Assembly: GCF_910592395.1 (NCBI RefSeq)
Contig: NC_088310.1
Coordinates: 15,943,501-16,007,500, forward strand
Origin: Lineus longissimus
Taxonomy: Eukaryota; Nemertea; Pilidiophora; Heteronemertea; Lineidae
Direction: 5' to 3'
DNA: 64,000 nt
A program made the translations under genes and the position numbers. Shown piece after piece: positions 34,286 through 46,318 of the stretch; positions within the stretch are counted from its first letter, which is position 1; every line of letters begins with the position of its first letter. The notes below the pieces were generated by a model, which saw nothing but the letters and a program-made list of their open reading frames with translations, did no database searches and had not been told where the DNA came from.

Positions 34286-34646
34286 TGTGTAACAGGTTCA
34301 ATTTGAACAGTTTGAAGAGTTTATTCCCCCTTTAAGTCTGCTATGACCAATGGTTTAGCTCAGGTTATTTTGGGCCTTCACGGTCCCTGAGCCTTATGTC
34401 ATTTCATTGCATGTGCTTTATCAGCTATTATTGTTTGTATAGTTTTCCTGGTCTACTGAGTTTCCCTCCAAATTCAGTTAGCCTTGGGATCCCGAACTGT
34501 GAACATGCATGTTGTAGACCTGGTCAGATGAGTTTAATATAAACATTTCCTCATATTTGATTTCTTCCTTTTCCTCCATCAACAATGTCACAAGGATTGG
34601 AACAGTGAATCTGTGGACCTGATGACTGATTTAATTCAGTATTACA
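34286..34646 (+). repeat. 3' LTR, uninterrupted
   Basis: 361 bp, TGTGTAAC..ATTACA. It gives the empty site for the nested insertion in the 5' LTR. About three substitutions separate it from the 5' copy. Confidence 0.93.
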
Positions 34647-36877
34647 CTTGCCAAAAGTTGAGCCACCGCCAAATTTGAAATCGCCAAAATTCAGTCAATG
34701 TGCCTGCAGCGCCAACTGGCGGTGAAAACTATATTAATTCCATTAAAAGTAAAAAATGAAAAATATTCAGCCACATTTGAAAACAATATTTGCTCTGTGG
34801 ACCGAGGTAAAAAGGGAAAGAAATCTAAACGCGAAATGACCTCATTCTCTTAATACAGGTCGGATCGCGCTGATTTTTCGTGTTTTGAGTTCACCTTGGG
34901 CAACTCCTAATTTAGCACCGTCAACGAAGTGGCTAGGCCTTCCCAATCAGAAATGTCCAATTTTGTCCACAGATGGGTCCCTAGATGGATGGATGGATGG
35001 ATGGATTGCAGGACGGACACCATTTGAACAGCTATTCTACTAGCTCCGCTGACTTTGTCAGCTGAGCTAATAATAACAAACCTTTGTTGCAGTATGGACC
35101 ATTAACTTAAAGACGTATTTCATGATTTCAAATCGTGTTACATCATTTTTTGGCACCAAGACATTTAGCCCTTGGATGGTCGATTTGCATGCCTGGTGTA
35201 TTTAATGTGGCTACATTTCTTCAGAGAAGTTTGGTAAGATGTCATTTTTATCACACTGGTGTATCATAGGTCAACAGCATTTCAAAAACAATTTTAAAAA
35301 CCTTGGTTTTCTCCAAACAATGTGTTGAAATCATGTTATTCCCTCCGGACGTATTGATAAATATCTCCGGCATTGCAAAAAAGACATAAAGGAATGTTGC
35401 TTGAACCCTTATCGATATGAATATGAAGATATATTCAATGAGCCAAAAATACTACCTTTTACCAACTTTAGTGGGGTGGGTCCACTCTTTTGCAAATCAA
35501 TGTCTTCACACAGAATACCGGGTGTGCGCTGCACAGTAAAAAGGTCAAATATAATTAGTATAATGCCCATGGATTTTACCACTTTTCACCACTTTGTAAA
35601 AAATCCATAAAGATAATAACCTTCTTCCTTAGATCATCCATTACCGTAGCTTTCAATTAATTGAACAGAGAATTAAAATCTTCCTTATCATTATGTTGAG
35701 GCTTTCCTCAAACAACATTCATCAAAAATACAACTTTTTCCTGCCCCCAAGAGCACACTAACCCTAACCCTCCCCAGAAGATGTCTAATGCCAACAGAGA
35801 AAGCTGAAGCAAGCAAATTCCTTTAGTTCAGGACTATCAGAGAGAGCTCATGTAGTTTACATCCTTTCAAAGGGACAATTGCACACACCATTGGGCACAA
35901 AATGATGTAGATCTATGTCATTGGGCACTCCATGTACAGGTCACCCTGTAAACTTTATAAATTATACCAGTCGATCAAGATGCAGACTTGCGAGAGATTC
36001 ACCATGTGAATACAAGAAGATTCACCTTTTTAAAAGTAAATACAAGAACCTGACTACAAATACACTAACAGGAAAATCCCTCCAGTAAAAATCTCCCCAT
36101 TGGCAAAGTTGGTAAAGTTCCCCCCAAAAATAATGATTCGTATATTTGAAGCTTTAATAGACTTACAGTGAGTTCCTGTTATTGTTACAATGAAGCCACT
36201 TCATTATGAAAACTTGCCTTTGCTGAGTGTCAAATGATTGAATTACTCTTTGTTTTACAAGAAACATGGATGGTGATTCTTTCTAGGAGAGGAATGATAC
36301 CAAGATCACCCGATTTCGTTCTGTAGTTTTTGTTTTAGAGCCTATTTCGTGAAGCACAGACAGGCTTCATTCGTGCATAAGAAAATCGAACTGTGCCGGT
36401 CAATCGAACTTAGTAAGTAGGTGGATTAAATGTTAGGTAATAATACTGATATGAGATAATGTCGATAAGGTTCCTAGCGACCATTTGCAACTGAAGAAAG
36501 GTCGTGTTATCATGGCCAGGCCTCAGGACACCACTGAGATGTTTGTAACCTACAACAGAAGTGTTCTGTTTTTCTGCATTGAACCTGGCCAAGAGACTCC
36601 AACCTTGCTTCACAAAAAACGTTTCTACAACAAGAACTACTGAACAAAATCGGTCAATCTTGGTATCATTTTTCTTCTAGAATTCACTGGTATCAATGGT
36701 TTTAACCCCCTGGTGGTGGAAGTGGCTGTCCGGTTGTGTTTTGTCTCGACCCCCTGTATATGGTGGGAAGTTGGAGTACCAGTCATCTTTACTTTTAAAA
36801 GCCTATAAAGCTACGAAGATTATTATTTAGGAAAATATATTTTGGTGGGATTTTTACCAACTTTGCAAATGAGAGTA
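34647..36877. other. Non-coding, no gene seen
   Basis: No supported ORF. A (ATGG)n microsatellite lies at about 34984-35006. GCGCCAACTGGCGGT near 34711 has a relative near 43672. A weak minus-strand exon-like stretch near 36172-36228 was judged chance. Confidence 0.4.
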
Positions 36878-37012
36878 GTCACCCCGTATGATCAATATCA
36901 AAACATATCTCAAATGTATGTATACATGTGAGATATCATACTTGGCAACAACATCAGACAGTAAAAATGGTGGCGCATCATCCAAAATCACCGTTCCTGA
37001 CGAGGATATTTG
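36878..37012 (+). repeat. Fragment with inverted copy at 40786-40912
   Basis: TTGGCAACAACATCAGACAG, then AAAAATGGTGGCGCATCATC, and flanking bases recur inverted 3.8 kb downstream. The fragment also falls in an 87-codon ORF (36928-37191), which I do not call. Confidence 0.75.
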
Positions 37013-37797
37013 CCGACTGTGAGAAAGAAGATGGGCAAGTTGACCTACCGATACTTACAAGATGTGACGAATCTGTCTGGCTGATCATCTCATATGTTCG
37101 TAAGAGATGGGGACAGCTAGATCGCCAGTTTGAATGTCCGCAGCTGCGAGTCACCATCAACATAAATAAATCGATTCTGAATTTCGTCTGAACATTCAGA
37201 CAAATCGGCCATTTATCAGTTCATTTTGTGATCTCAAACTCGTTCTTTCCCCATCAACAGATGGCCTGGTAACAGACACTTAATGGAATGATGCCTTATT
37301 CATAAAACAAGGGCATGCGCATGACCGTATTTTCAATTTTTTGTTTTGGCCACGAATCATCCGGCGAGGCACCGACAATTAGCCAGGCTGTATCTTGTGA
37401 GGTTGTGTGATAATTTCCACAGGTCATACGGCTTTCATTGATAAGGGAACATGTTATAATGCCAAACTGCCTGAGCAAAGATGGTTCTGTCCATGAGGAG
37501 AGAGAAAGGACTTTGTTTAGAAACCATCAACAACCATTTGAGGCTTTCTCATATATGGCAAGCTGTTTGAATCAAACTAACTCGGATTTTCTATGTGCAG
37601 AAAATTCTTTTTTGCAAAAATAAACTATTTTGTCTGATTAAATGAACAAATTGCTTGCCATGGTTGTGGAGAATTGACAAAAAACAAACATAACCATTTC
37701 GCACCTTTTTCATCTTATTTTATGCGAGATTCTACATTGGAACGGTATGAGCATATTTGACTAGGGAACAAGGGAATCTATTCTATGCTCTAGTCTC

Positions 37798-38272
37798 TGA
37801 GCTATTGGGTTATGACTTTTGAACACCCACTTGCCCGGTTTTCCCAATAGTGGCGCCACTGTCTAATCGTGAAAAATGTGACCCGTCCAACAGTTGTTGT
37901 AGTATGCACCGAGCAGTATCCGTGAGTTATATGAAACAAGTATTCAGATAAAAAAGATGTACTTTGGCATAAAGAATATAATTCACAAAACATATCCAAC
38001 TTTTATCCCCGTTTAAGGATTTCATTATGTTCACTCCCCAAGAGAGCAATACTTTTTTACTTATTCATATCTTGCATGTTTTGTATTTTATTCTGTATGC
38101 CAAAATACATCTTTTTATCAAAATATTTCATACAACTCACGGATAATGCTCGGTGCATGCTACAACGACTGTTGGATTTGTCACGCTTCACGCTTAAGAC
38201 AGTGGCGCCTCTATCGGGAAAACTAGGCAAGTGGGCGTTCAAAAGTCATAACCGAGCTACTAACAGTCATGG
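37798..38272. repeat. Foldback element, about 200-bp arms
   Basis: The arm at 37798-38000 (GAGCTATTGGGTTATGACTT..) is mirrored at about 38083-38272 with roughly 80 percent identity by eye; the loop is about 80 bp. Shared blocks include TGGCGCC, CAACAG.TGTTGTAG, CACGGAT and AAGATGTA.TTTGGCAT. No target duplication was seen. The whole would form a long imperfect RNA hairpin if transcribed. Confidence 0.85.
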
Positions 38273-38461
38273 CCTCTATTGAAACATCTACCTCCCAGTT
38301 TACCCAGGATGATGGCAGTGATATTCAAGTGAACCGTACCCCCAATCCAGCAAAGGACAATACTTCCACATAATAGTCTGTTAAAACATACATCACATGC
38401 TACAATATAAGATGTTATATGATTGGCTCACTAAGGCAAAGGAGGCGGCGCCTGCAAGCAC

Positions 38462-38788
38462 GTGGCTCGGGAAAAACATATTTATGGTACAATAAATAAG
38501 GTTAATGGCGACAGGGAAGTGTGTTTGTCTTCGATTACTGAAACCATGCCAGTACATGTATATGACATGTACGGTGAGACATGGCTACGATCGAGGGAAC
38601 GACACTTTCAACAATATTGTAAGCACGATTGTAGGTACATCTTTGAATCTGGTTGTTTTGATGCAGGGGAACAAATCATCGCTACCATGAAGGACACATA
38701 TCGTGGAATATTCTCAGATCCTCCAGAGCCAACCGGTCCATTTACTAAAATTACGGTGTGTATGACTCTGAAACCACAACAGCACTGA
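38462..38788 (+). CDS. Hypothetical ORF, unrecognised
   Basis: 108 codons from ATG to stop with natural-looking composition (MAREKHIYGTINKVNG..HVYDMYGETWLRS..CRYIFESG). No signal peptide or membrane segment. The ATG lies in the context CACGTGGCTCGGG. No homologue is recognised, and no splice sites or poly(A) signal were assigned. It may be an exon remnant or chance. Confidence 0.3.
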   Translation: MAREKHIYGTINKVNGDREVCLSSITETMPVHVYDMYGETWLRSRERHFQQYCKHDCRYIFESGCFDAGEQIIATMKDTYRGIFSDPPEPTGPFTKITVCMTLKPQQH

Positions 38789-39339
38789 CCAAATGATTGA
38801 ATAATTGAAAATTAAGTATCATTAATGAGAAATGCTTCAAATCATCTGTCTTGATATTGATGCTACTATAACATAAGAATGATTTCGGGTTGGAGCCTCG
38901 CGTAAATGAATTATTTTTTAATTCTCTGCATTCTCCAATCTTTGAGTACACTAAGTTACTGACGATTTCGATCTCTGACATTCGAGAGTATCGATTGTCT
39001 GCCTTCAGATGAACAAATCCACAAATTAAGTTTACAATCGTCTTATTGGAATCTGTTTTAATTGAGTGGATGTAAACGCACGTTTGCATTATGATCATTC
39101 ATCATCATCATTCAGGCACTGTGACACAGAATTTGGGCATTTGCCTCGAGTTTTGGTTGGCGTGGGTCTTGCAACCATTGAAAAAAATTTTAAAGGGCCA
39201 ACTTGAGCATAACAGATGTTGGTTTCTCATACAAAAATATCTTCCAGCAGTACCTCAACTTCTCCAAACAGGATCATTGAAAAAGCATTGGACTCAGTGC
39301 AAGACAGCCAGTGATCGAAAAGCTACGTGTTTAAGAGAA

Positions 39340-39977
39340 AGGTGTCAGGAAACTCCTCGAAAGATTAAACCCTAAGAAGGCAACCCAACAAAGTCTTGAA
39401 GGAAACTGCAGCTGAGATCGCTCCACTCCTAACAGCTATCTTCAACCGGACACTGACAGGTGGAGAACTGCCAGAGGACTGGAAGTCTGCTTTCATCACG
39501 CCCGTCTTCAAGAAAGGGGATCGCCATACAGCGGAAAATTGTCACCTAGTCTCACTTCGTCGGCATGCTGCAAACTGATGGAGTATCTCACAGCCTTTTG
39601 AAAAGCATAACATCCTCTGCAAAGTTCAACATGGTTTCTGGAAGGGGCATTCCTGTGAAACCCAGTTACTGGTGACTGCCCACGACCTCCTCAATTACAG
39701 AGACATGAAAACCCAAGTCGACGTTGCTGTGTTGGACTTCTCCAAAGCGTTTGATACGGTTCCGCACTGCAAGCTACTATGGAAGGTTGAACATGCTGGA
39801 ATCCAGGGAAATGTACTGAAGTGGATAGAATCCTTCTTATCTGAACAAACTCAGCAAGTGGCTGTGGAGGGAGAAAAGTCAAACATCGCGCCAGTAAGAT
39901 CATGTGTCCCCCAGGGCACAGTCCTTGGGGCCCCTCTTGCTGGCTGCTACGTGCATTGGACAGCACAGCCAGCATAG
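39340..39977 (+). pseudogene. Non-LTR (Jockey/CR1-type) reverse transcriptase fragment
   Basis: In shifting frames the strand encodes TAAEIAPLLTAIFNRTLT, LPEDWKSAFITPVFKKGD, KHNILCKVQHGFWKGHSC, VAVLDFSKAFDTVPH (the first catalytic Asp block), WIESFLSEQTQQVAVEG and VPQGTVLGAPL. These are blocks 1-5 of the RT of Jockey-superfamily LINEs. Frameshifts near 39550-39600 and 39600-39620, a missing stretch just before the first block and loss of the FADD box and 3' end show a dead, truncated copy. Two in-register ORFs (39396-39578 and 39672-39977) are its longest open parts. Confidence 0.85.
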
Positions 39978-40042
39978 TAGTAGAAAATGTTACCCTTGAA
40001 AAAGAGTCCGGCCCTAGTGTATTCTGACGGATTTTGGTATAC

Positions 40043-40300
40043 TAGCATTAAACCCCATGGCGCAGGCAGGTTCAAATGGGCTGTACCTCGAATTGCATGG
40101 GCGGAACGATTGAATTGCAATGAAAATCTAATGCAATATCCAAGGAGCCATATCGAAGAGACAAATCAAACCAACCATCCCCAGACTCGGACTCTATGGC
40201 GTGCTGTATGCGGGCATATGAAAGTATATCAATTGGTCCGATAGAGATGATGGGGCAATGTCAATATGCCTCGTTCCTTAGTCAGCAGTATGTCCTTTTT
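40043..40300 (-). repeat. 1.1-kb interspersed repeat, partial copy C
   Basis: Matches the 4440-4700 portion of copy A (GGCAGGTTCAAATGGGCT, AATGCAATATC, GAGACAAAT). It starts just after the RT fragment and has lost the rest of the unit. Confidence 0.8.
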
Positions 40301-41639
40301 TATGTGTAGAGGGTATATAGGAGGTGTGGATTTATTTTTTTTCTTGTAATTAGCTCTTTTTGCCTCAAATCCCTGTGAGCTGCATCGCTGTACGGGAACA
40401 GGTCTAGTGCTTGCTGTCCTCTGAAGGCAAAATAATGAATGAGGTCAGTACCACAATTGAACGAGTAATCAGTACATAAATCGAAAATGCCTTGGCGAGA
40501 CTTGACCAACGTTGCAGCCACCAATTATCAGCAAAACAATGTGTGGGGCACCGCTGATCAGTTGTTGATCAATGGTGCCTCACTGTATAGTACATCAAAT
40601 GTACGAGCTCAGCACAAACATAGAAGATGTCCACGTAATCAATGCACATCTGTGTCCATTCAAACGGCATTCAAACTGGTGACCCGGATGTTACCGCTTC
40701 TAACAACCACCTAAAGTGATTAGCCAGACATGTTTGCCACATTGGAAGTATTAGCAAGTCGACTTACATATCTTCACAGTCATGAAATATCCTCATCAGG
40801 ACGATAATTTTGGATGATGCGCCACCATTTTTACCGTCTGATGTTGTTGCCAAGTACGTACATGTATGTTTTGATATCTTACGTACATTTTGATGTTGAT
40901 CATGCAGGGTGAGAGTTGCAGGAGGACAGGTATGATATGATTTGCTCACAAGTCTTGCAGCTCTGTTTTGAATATGCATGAGTATTGCTACAGTCTTCTC
41001 AAACCTCTAATAAAGCTGATAATTTGTTGTACTCAAGCCTAGAAGTTATAATTTGGCTGCTCTCCATGAAATTAAGATAAATAAAATTATTTTGAGATTT
41101 CCATTAAATCCGTGGACGACATACACACTTTCATCATTTAAAGTTGATAAATGAGACAAATCATACACAATAAGTTAGGAACAGCTATAAATGAATTACA
41201 ACAAATACTACAGCAACTGAAACTTAACACTTTTTTGACATAAATAATTTTGGCACAAGCCAAGAAAATAAAGAAATTTTATAACAAGTAAAACATGTGA
41301 CTCTCTTTGAGAAAACCTGCCAAAAGTCTAGCTAGGTCAGAAAGGTTCATTGTGTCATAAAAAGTAAAGACAATGTTTCAAATTGGTTCAGGAATGACAG
41401 TCATGTTCATGACATCACAGTAGCTGAGGCAATGGCAAGTAAAGACCTTGTCACAGCCAGGGAAGTTTGGCTGGGTTTTCTCGGAGAGATTCACCTATGA
41501 CTGAAAGTATAAAAAGTGCATCATAATTTGACCTCAGATATCTCCAAGAAAAGCCGATGAATGTTTTAACATGGATATCGTTTGAGGAGTTGATACTGAA
41601 CTGGAGGTATTGGTTGTCTCACCCATGCAGCTAAAATGC
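40301..41639. other. Non-coding; inverted fragment copy at 40786-40912
   Basis: No supported gene. 40786-40912 is the inverted partner of 36878-37012. Confidence 0.45.
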
Positions 41640-41935
41640 AGACCAAAACCTCGGCTGCGGTCAAATCAAAAACCAATACAATATGAGATGTATCCTCGCT
41701 AGGAGAACCTACCTTAAAAATGTTATCGGCCCCCTGGTGGTCAAGTTGAGAATCAGATCAGACCGAAATTCGGTGTCAAGAGGTCACCTGACCTGGGGGG
41801 GGGGGGGGGGGTCCTGTGTACAAAGTTTTATAGTCCTAGCTGTTAAGAAATGTGCCACTGTTTTTGAAACAGGATACAGACGATGACGACGGACACTACG
41901 CCGTTGTATAGACTCCCCTACGGTGAGCCAAAAAT
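41640..41935 (+). repeat. GTGAGC-family repeat, truncated copy 2
   Basis: Only the right-hand submodule is present (GGTCAAATCAAAAACC through GACTCCCCTACGGTGAGC). A 17-base G run (41795-41811) has expanded at the position where sister copies have GGGGG. Confidence 0.85.
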
Positions 41936-42827
41936 GCAGATATAACCGTTGGCAACATTGCTCAGTTTCCAATAGATCAGCTAACCACGGATAATTCTGC
42001 TTAGTACCAATGGAGTCATAACTACTGCAGCCAATCAAATCAATCCAACTTAAGCCCTTTCTTTTGACCATGAATATAATTTATATTTGTACAACCGAAA
42101 TAGCAAATTATACCATAATGACCTTAATATCGAAGGATATTTCATTTTCATGGTTGTCACTGAGAAATCAAGTGTTAACAAGGTATAAAGTATGATGCAC
42201 TTTTTATTGGCCAAGCAATGTAAAAACTATCAAAAGAAACACCACATGTAGAAGTAGTATTCAATCTGTGACAAACAATGAAATGTGTTTTTTTTCATTG
42301 AACGAAACTGTATAAACCTTGTCATGAACACATAGCAAGAAATTGACAGATAATGTTACCAAGCACACCTAGAAAGTTCAATAGTTTCTTAAATATTTGC
42401 ACTCCTTGATATTCACATGTTTTATAATTACAAGGAAGTATTTACAATTATATATATAATCAAGGAGTATTATAATTACGATATTGAAAATTACCTTAGC
42501 GTATCAGATTCACCCCACTAAGCGATAGTTCCAACTCTACACATTAGGCATCTCCTCGGGAATACCAAACAATTTCACAAACAAGAGGCCCAAGGACCTG
42601 GTGCTCAGCTGTAATACATGGATACAATGTACAAAACATGGAAAGTACCTGGTAGGATCTCTGTCAACCCCAATTTTTTTAACATATTGATATGCCTATA
42701 TCACGCATACATACCAAAGTAAAAAGACTCTTCGACAAATAATGACAAAACGTGCCACTTATTAGTGGCAAAATATGATTTCCAAGATGGCCGCCTGCCA
42801 AGTTAAAAAAAATGTATTATACAAGTG
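41936..42827. other. Non-coding, no gene seen
   Basis: AT-rich. ACAAGAGGCCCAAGGACCT near 42580 matches a phrase near 21648 and marks another repeat terminus. Confidence 0.4.
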
Positions 42828-43555
42828 AATGAAACGACCAGGGGCCATTGTGCTCACCGTCTAGATATTTGGTGGTTAGGAATTCATCCTGGTTAAGAAA
42901 CATTCTCCATGTATAGTAAATAGGTCAAACCAAAGTCGGTTTGACATGTGATGTATCATTGCTCTGAGTACCTACCATAAAAATATCATTGAAAACAAGT
43001 CACTATTAAGCGAGATATTGCACTTTACCTTTTTTAGTTTTGGCTCCCTGGTGGCCAAGTCGAGAATCAGATCAAATCGAAATTCAGTGTCGGAGATTAT
43101 ATGATGTAGGGAGCCATGTGTATCAAATTTCAAGTTCATAGCATTATCAGTTAAGAAACGTGCCACAGTTACACACAAACGGACAATTTAGGCCATTTTG
43201 ACCTCTGTGACCCTGAAAATTAGATCAAATCAAAAACCCGTATGTTATGTGATGTATCCTTGCTAGGAGAACCTACCATAAAAATGTTATCGAAAACGAG
43301 TCCCTCATAAGAGAGATAGCACACTTTGTAGGTTACCACTTCTGGCCCCCCCCCCCCCCGGTGGCCAAGTCAATAATCAGATTAGACCGAAATTCATTGT
43401 CAGAGGTCACCTGACCTGGGGGTCCTCTGTACAATTTTCAAGTTCATAGCGCTAGCGGTTAAGAAACGTGCCACTGTTTTTAAGGATACAGACAATGACA
43501 ATGACGGACGACAGACACTGTGGTGTTGTATAGACTCCCCTACGGTGAGCCAAAA
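42828..43555 (+). repeat. GTGAGC-family repeat, copy 3
   Basis: Starts GAAACGACCAGGGGCCATTG with TGCTCACC, ends CCCCTACGGTGAGC, and contains two submodules and a 14-15-base C run near 43350. It is shorter than copy 1. Confidence 0.85.
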
Positions 43556-43785
43556 AGGGAGTAATTTTTTTAAATTTTGCCCTGAAGTAGGATCAAACAC
43601 ACAACCATCGGAGTTGTACAAGAGCGGGAAATTCAAATCAAGTTAGGTCAATGCAGATTTTTGCTCAGTAACGCCAACTGGTAGTATCAATCAAAACTAT
43701 TCCAATTTTATATCAAAATCCCTTGCATGCAGACTTTCTCAACTTTATTTCAAGCCTTCATCTATTGGAATAAAGCGACAAAAAA
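43556..43785. other. Non-coding spacer between repeat copies
   Basis: No gene; short AT-rich interval. Confidence 0.4.
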
Positions 43786-44605
43786 TGGAGGCCAAACGGC
43801 AAATCAGATCGCACCAAACTTCGGTACCTAAGATCACCTGACCAAGGGGTACATGTGTACTTAATTTGTGATCAATAGTCATTGCAGTTAAGAAACGTGC
43901 CATAGTTACGGCCTGACAGTGAATTTACGCCATTTGACCTCTGTGACCTTGACAAGAAGGTCAAATTAAAAACCTGTGTGACATATACTGTATGGTGGTT
44001 GGATGTACCCCATGATATCAAATTGGTGGCAATCGGGCAAGAAGTTAAGGAATAATCACATTTTTAAGGTTTTTGGATTTTGCCCCCTGGTGGTCAAGTG
44101 GCGAATCATATTGGACCAAACTTCGGTCCCTGAGATCACCTGACTAAGGGGTAAATGTGTACCAAATTTGGTATCAATAGTCATTGCAGTTTAGAAACGT
44201 GCCATCGTTACATCCTAACGGCCAATTTACACCATTTGACCTCTGTGACCTTGAAAAGGAGGTCAAATCAAAAACCCGGAGGATATATGATGCACCTTTG
44301 CTAGAAGTACCTACCATATTTTTTTCAAAATTTCCCGACTACTATTAAGGGAGATATTGCATATTTTCACTTTTAACGTTTGGCCCCGGTTGGCCAAACC
44401 ATGAAACGAATCGGACCGAAACTTGGTCTCCAAGGTGTCATAACATAAGGGTACATGTGTACCAAGTTTCAACTCAATAGCTCTAATAGTTACGAAACGT
44501 GCCCTGCTAACGGACGACGGACGACGACGACGACGACGACGACGACGGACGACGGACGCCACGGTATGGGATAAGCTCACCTCTGCTAAGAGGTGAGCTA
44601 AAAAG
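43786..44605 (+). repeat. GTGAGC-family repeat, copy 4 (5' truncated)
   Basis: Enters in the middle of a submodule, closely matching 19360-19700, and ends with a (GAC)n run followed by TAAGCTCACCTCTGCTAAGA and GGTGAGCTAAAA. The palindromic terminus (CTCACCTCTGCTAAGAGGTGAG) could cap a hairpin. Confidence 0.85.
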
Positions 44606-45166
44606 TCTGAAGCACTTTTCTGACAATGTTTCATGTTGCACCTGAGGGGATGGTTTGTAGCAATTAGCTACACCCTTATCATGCTTGTACGCTCCATCCA
44701 AGCCAATTTTCATCCCGGGGATATATCATCACACTTTAATCATGGTGCACTTAAGCAAGACACCCAACTCTACAATGATTTGTCATTGGAATCAAACATA
44801 AAACCAAGGTTCATTTATACACATGGGGCATGCCAGGGCAAATAAAGCCCCATCCAAGTCAATTAAACTTCGAGCTTGCGATGAACTCCTCTCCCTGGCT
44901 GCATGAAGATGGAGTCAAAAGCCCATTGCCCCATACACCAAATTGGCACCATCAATTTTTTGGTTTCATTTAATTATCAAGGTCAACTTGGGATAAGAAC
45001 CATTTCTCTCCCTTTTGCATGAAATTCATGAACATTCTACCAATATCCTGAGGCCAGAAAACAAGTTATTCGCTGTTATAGTATCTCCTTTCTATTCAAT
45101 ACCAGACCTGATAGACAATGCAGTAGAAGCTGAAATTGGTGAACTTGATACCCATATTTCACTCCT
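44606..45166. other. Non-coding, no gene seen
   Basis: Short unsupported ORFs only. Confidence 0.4.
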
Positions 45167-46318
45167 TTTTAGCTCACCTCTGGGGAGCTTATACGATACC
45201 GTTAGCGGAGCACGTTTCAACACTGCTAGGGCTAGATGACTAAAACTTGGTGTGATGGTAGCTTTGGGCAATATGCTCAGAGGTATCTTTCTTTTTCGCA
45301 ATATGACCTACTTTCTGGCCTCCAGGCGGCCACCTTCGAAATTGTTTATTTTGCCTTTTTGAAGCTTATGGTTGTACGTCGAGTGACGCAATTTTTATGG
45401 TGGGTGTATCTAATAAGGTTAAAAGACATATCACCCAGGCTTTTGATTTGACCTACTTTTCAAGGTCACAGAGGTCAAAGTTCACTAAATCACCGATAGG
45501 TGGCACATTTCGTTTCTATTTGAGCTAGAAGGTTCTAAACCTGTGAGGACATATATCAATGGACCCTCTATTCTACCCAAAAAAATTGTCTCGCTCGGAC
45601 TTTAAATATGGCCGCCAGGAGGCCATCTTGAAAATTAAACAAAGTCGTATTGCAACCAAATTTCATGTGATTGTATATCTATATACTCTCTACAACATCC
45701 CTGATTTTCAGTCATATCCATCAACCAATATAGCCGCCAGGTGCCAATCTTGAAAATTAAACAAAGTCATATTGCAACCAAATTTCATGTGATTGTATAT
45801 CTATATACTCTCTACAACATCCCTGATTTTCAGTCATATCCATCAACCAATATAGCCGCCAGGTGCCAATCTTGAAAATTAAACAAAGTCATATTAATCT
45901 GAAACTAATGATCGGATTGCGACCAAACTTCATGTGATTATGTATCTATCTACTCTTATCAATATCCCTTTTCAATTTCAATTTTCAATCAAATCCAAAG
46001 ACAAATATGGCCGCCAGGCCGCCATCTTGAAAATCCAACGAAGTCGTATTACTCCTTAGCTGTTGAACAGATGTCAACCAATTTCCATGTGACATGTACA
46101 CTCTTTAATAACCCTGAAATTCAGTCAACTTTATAACCAAAATGCTATACTTAGATGGTACCGGTAATTTTCTTTTGTGCCATTGAGCCGAGAAGAAGAA
46201 TATTATTCAATGGAATCAAAACTGCTGAAACTAGCCAGAAACTGTTCTCCCCATATCCACTGCAACCACCATGCATTACATTACCTGAGGTGAGCACATG
46301 GTCCCTGGACCATTTCAT
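45167..46318 (-). repeat. GTGAGC-family repeat, inverted copy 5
   Basis: Opens TTTTTAGCTCACCTCTGGGG, the complement of the end of copy 4, and closes GAGGTGAGCACATGGTCC then CTGGACCATTTCAT, the complement of the start of copy 1. Both termini are therefore intact. Its interior differs from copy 1, with a 122-bp tandem array. Confidence 0.8.
45608..45975. repeat. Tandem repeat, 122 bp, two exact plus one diverged unit
   Basis: AGCCGCCAGGTGCCAATCTT starts units near 45732 and 45854 that are identical by eye over the full 122 bp. A more diverged unit precedes and another follows, sharing GCCGCCAGG..ATCTTGAAAAT. Recent slippage or unequal exchange is likely. Confidence 0.88.

Larger units (their letters stand above)
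25573..34646 (+). mobile_element. Ty3/Gypsy LTR retrotransposon, decayed, with nested insertions
   Basis: Two LTRs of about 361 bp (TGTGTAACAGG..GTATTACA) flank a plus-strand element with a gag remnant, an RT-RNase H ORF and integrase ORFs in the order RT, RH, IN typical of Ty3/Gypsy. The 5' LTR carries 1153 bp of foreign sequence. LTR divergence is low (about three substitutions seen), so insertion is fairly recent. However, the coding region has lost the middle of gag, the protease and the start of RT, and has two frame breaks downstream. No target duplication could be recognised (left flank ends CTGCT, right flank begins CTTGC). The copy cannot be autonomous. Confidence 0.92.

Noticed and set aside
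36171-36229. Minus-strand stretch between CAG and GTAAGT
   Set aside because: Such pairs are expected by chance in 64 kb; no phase partner or protein similarity.
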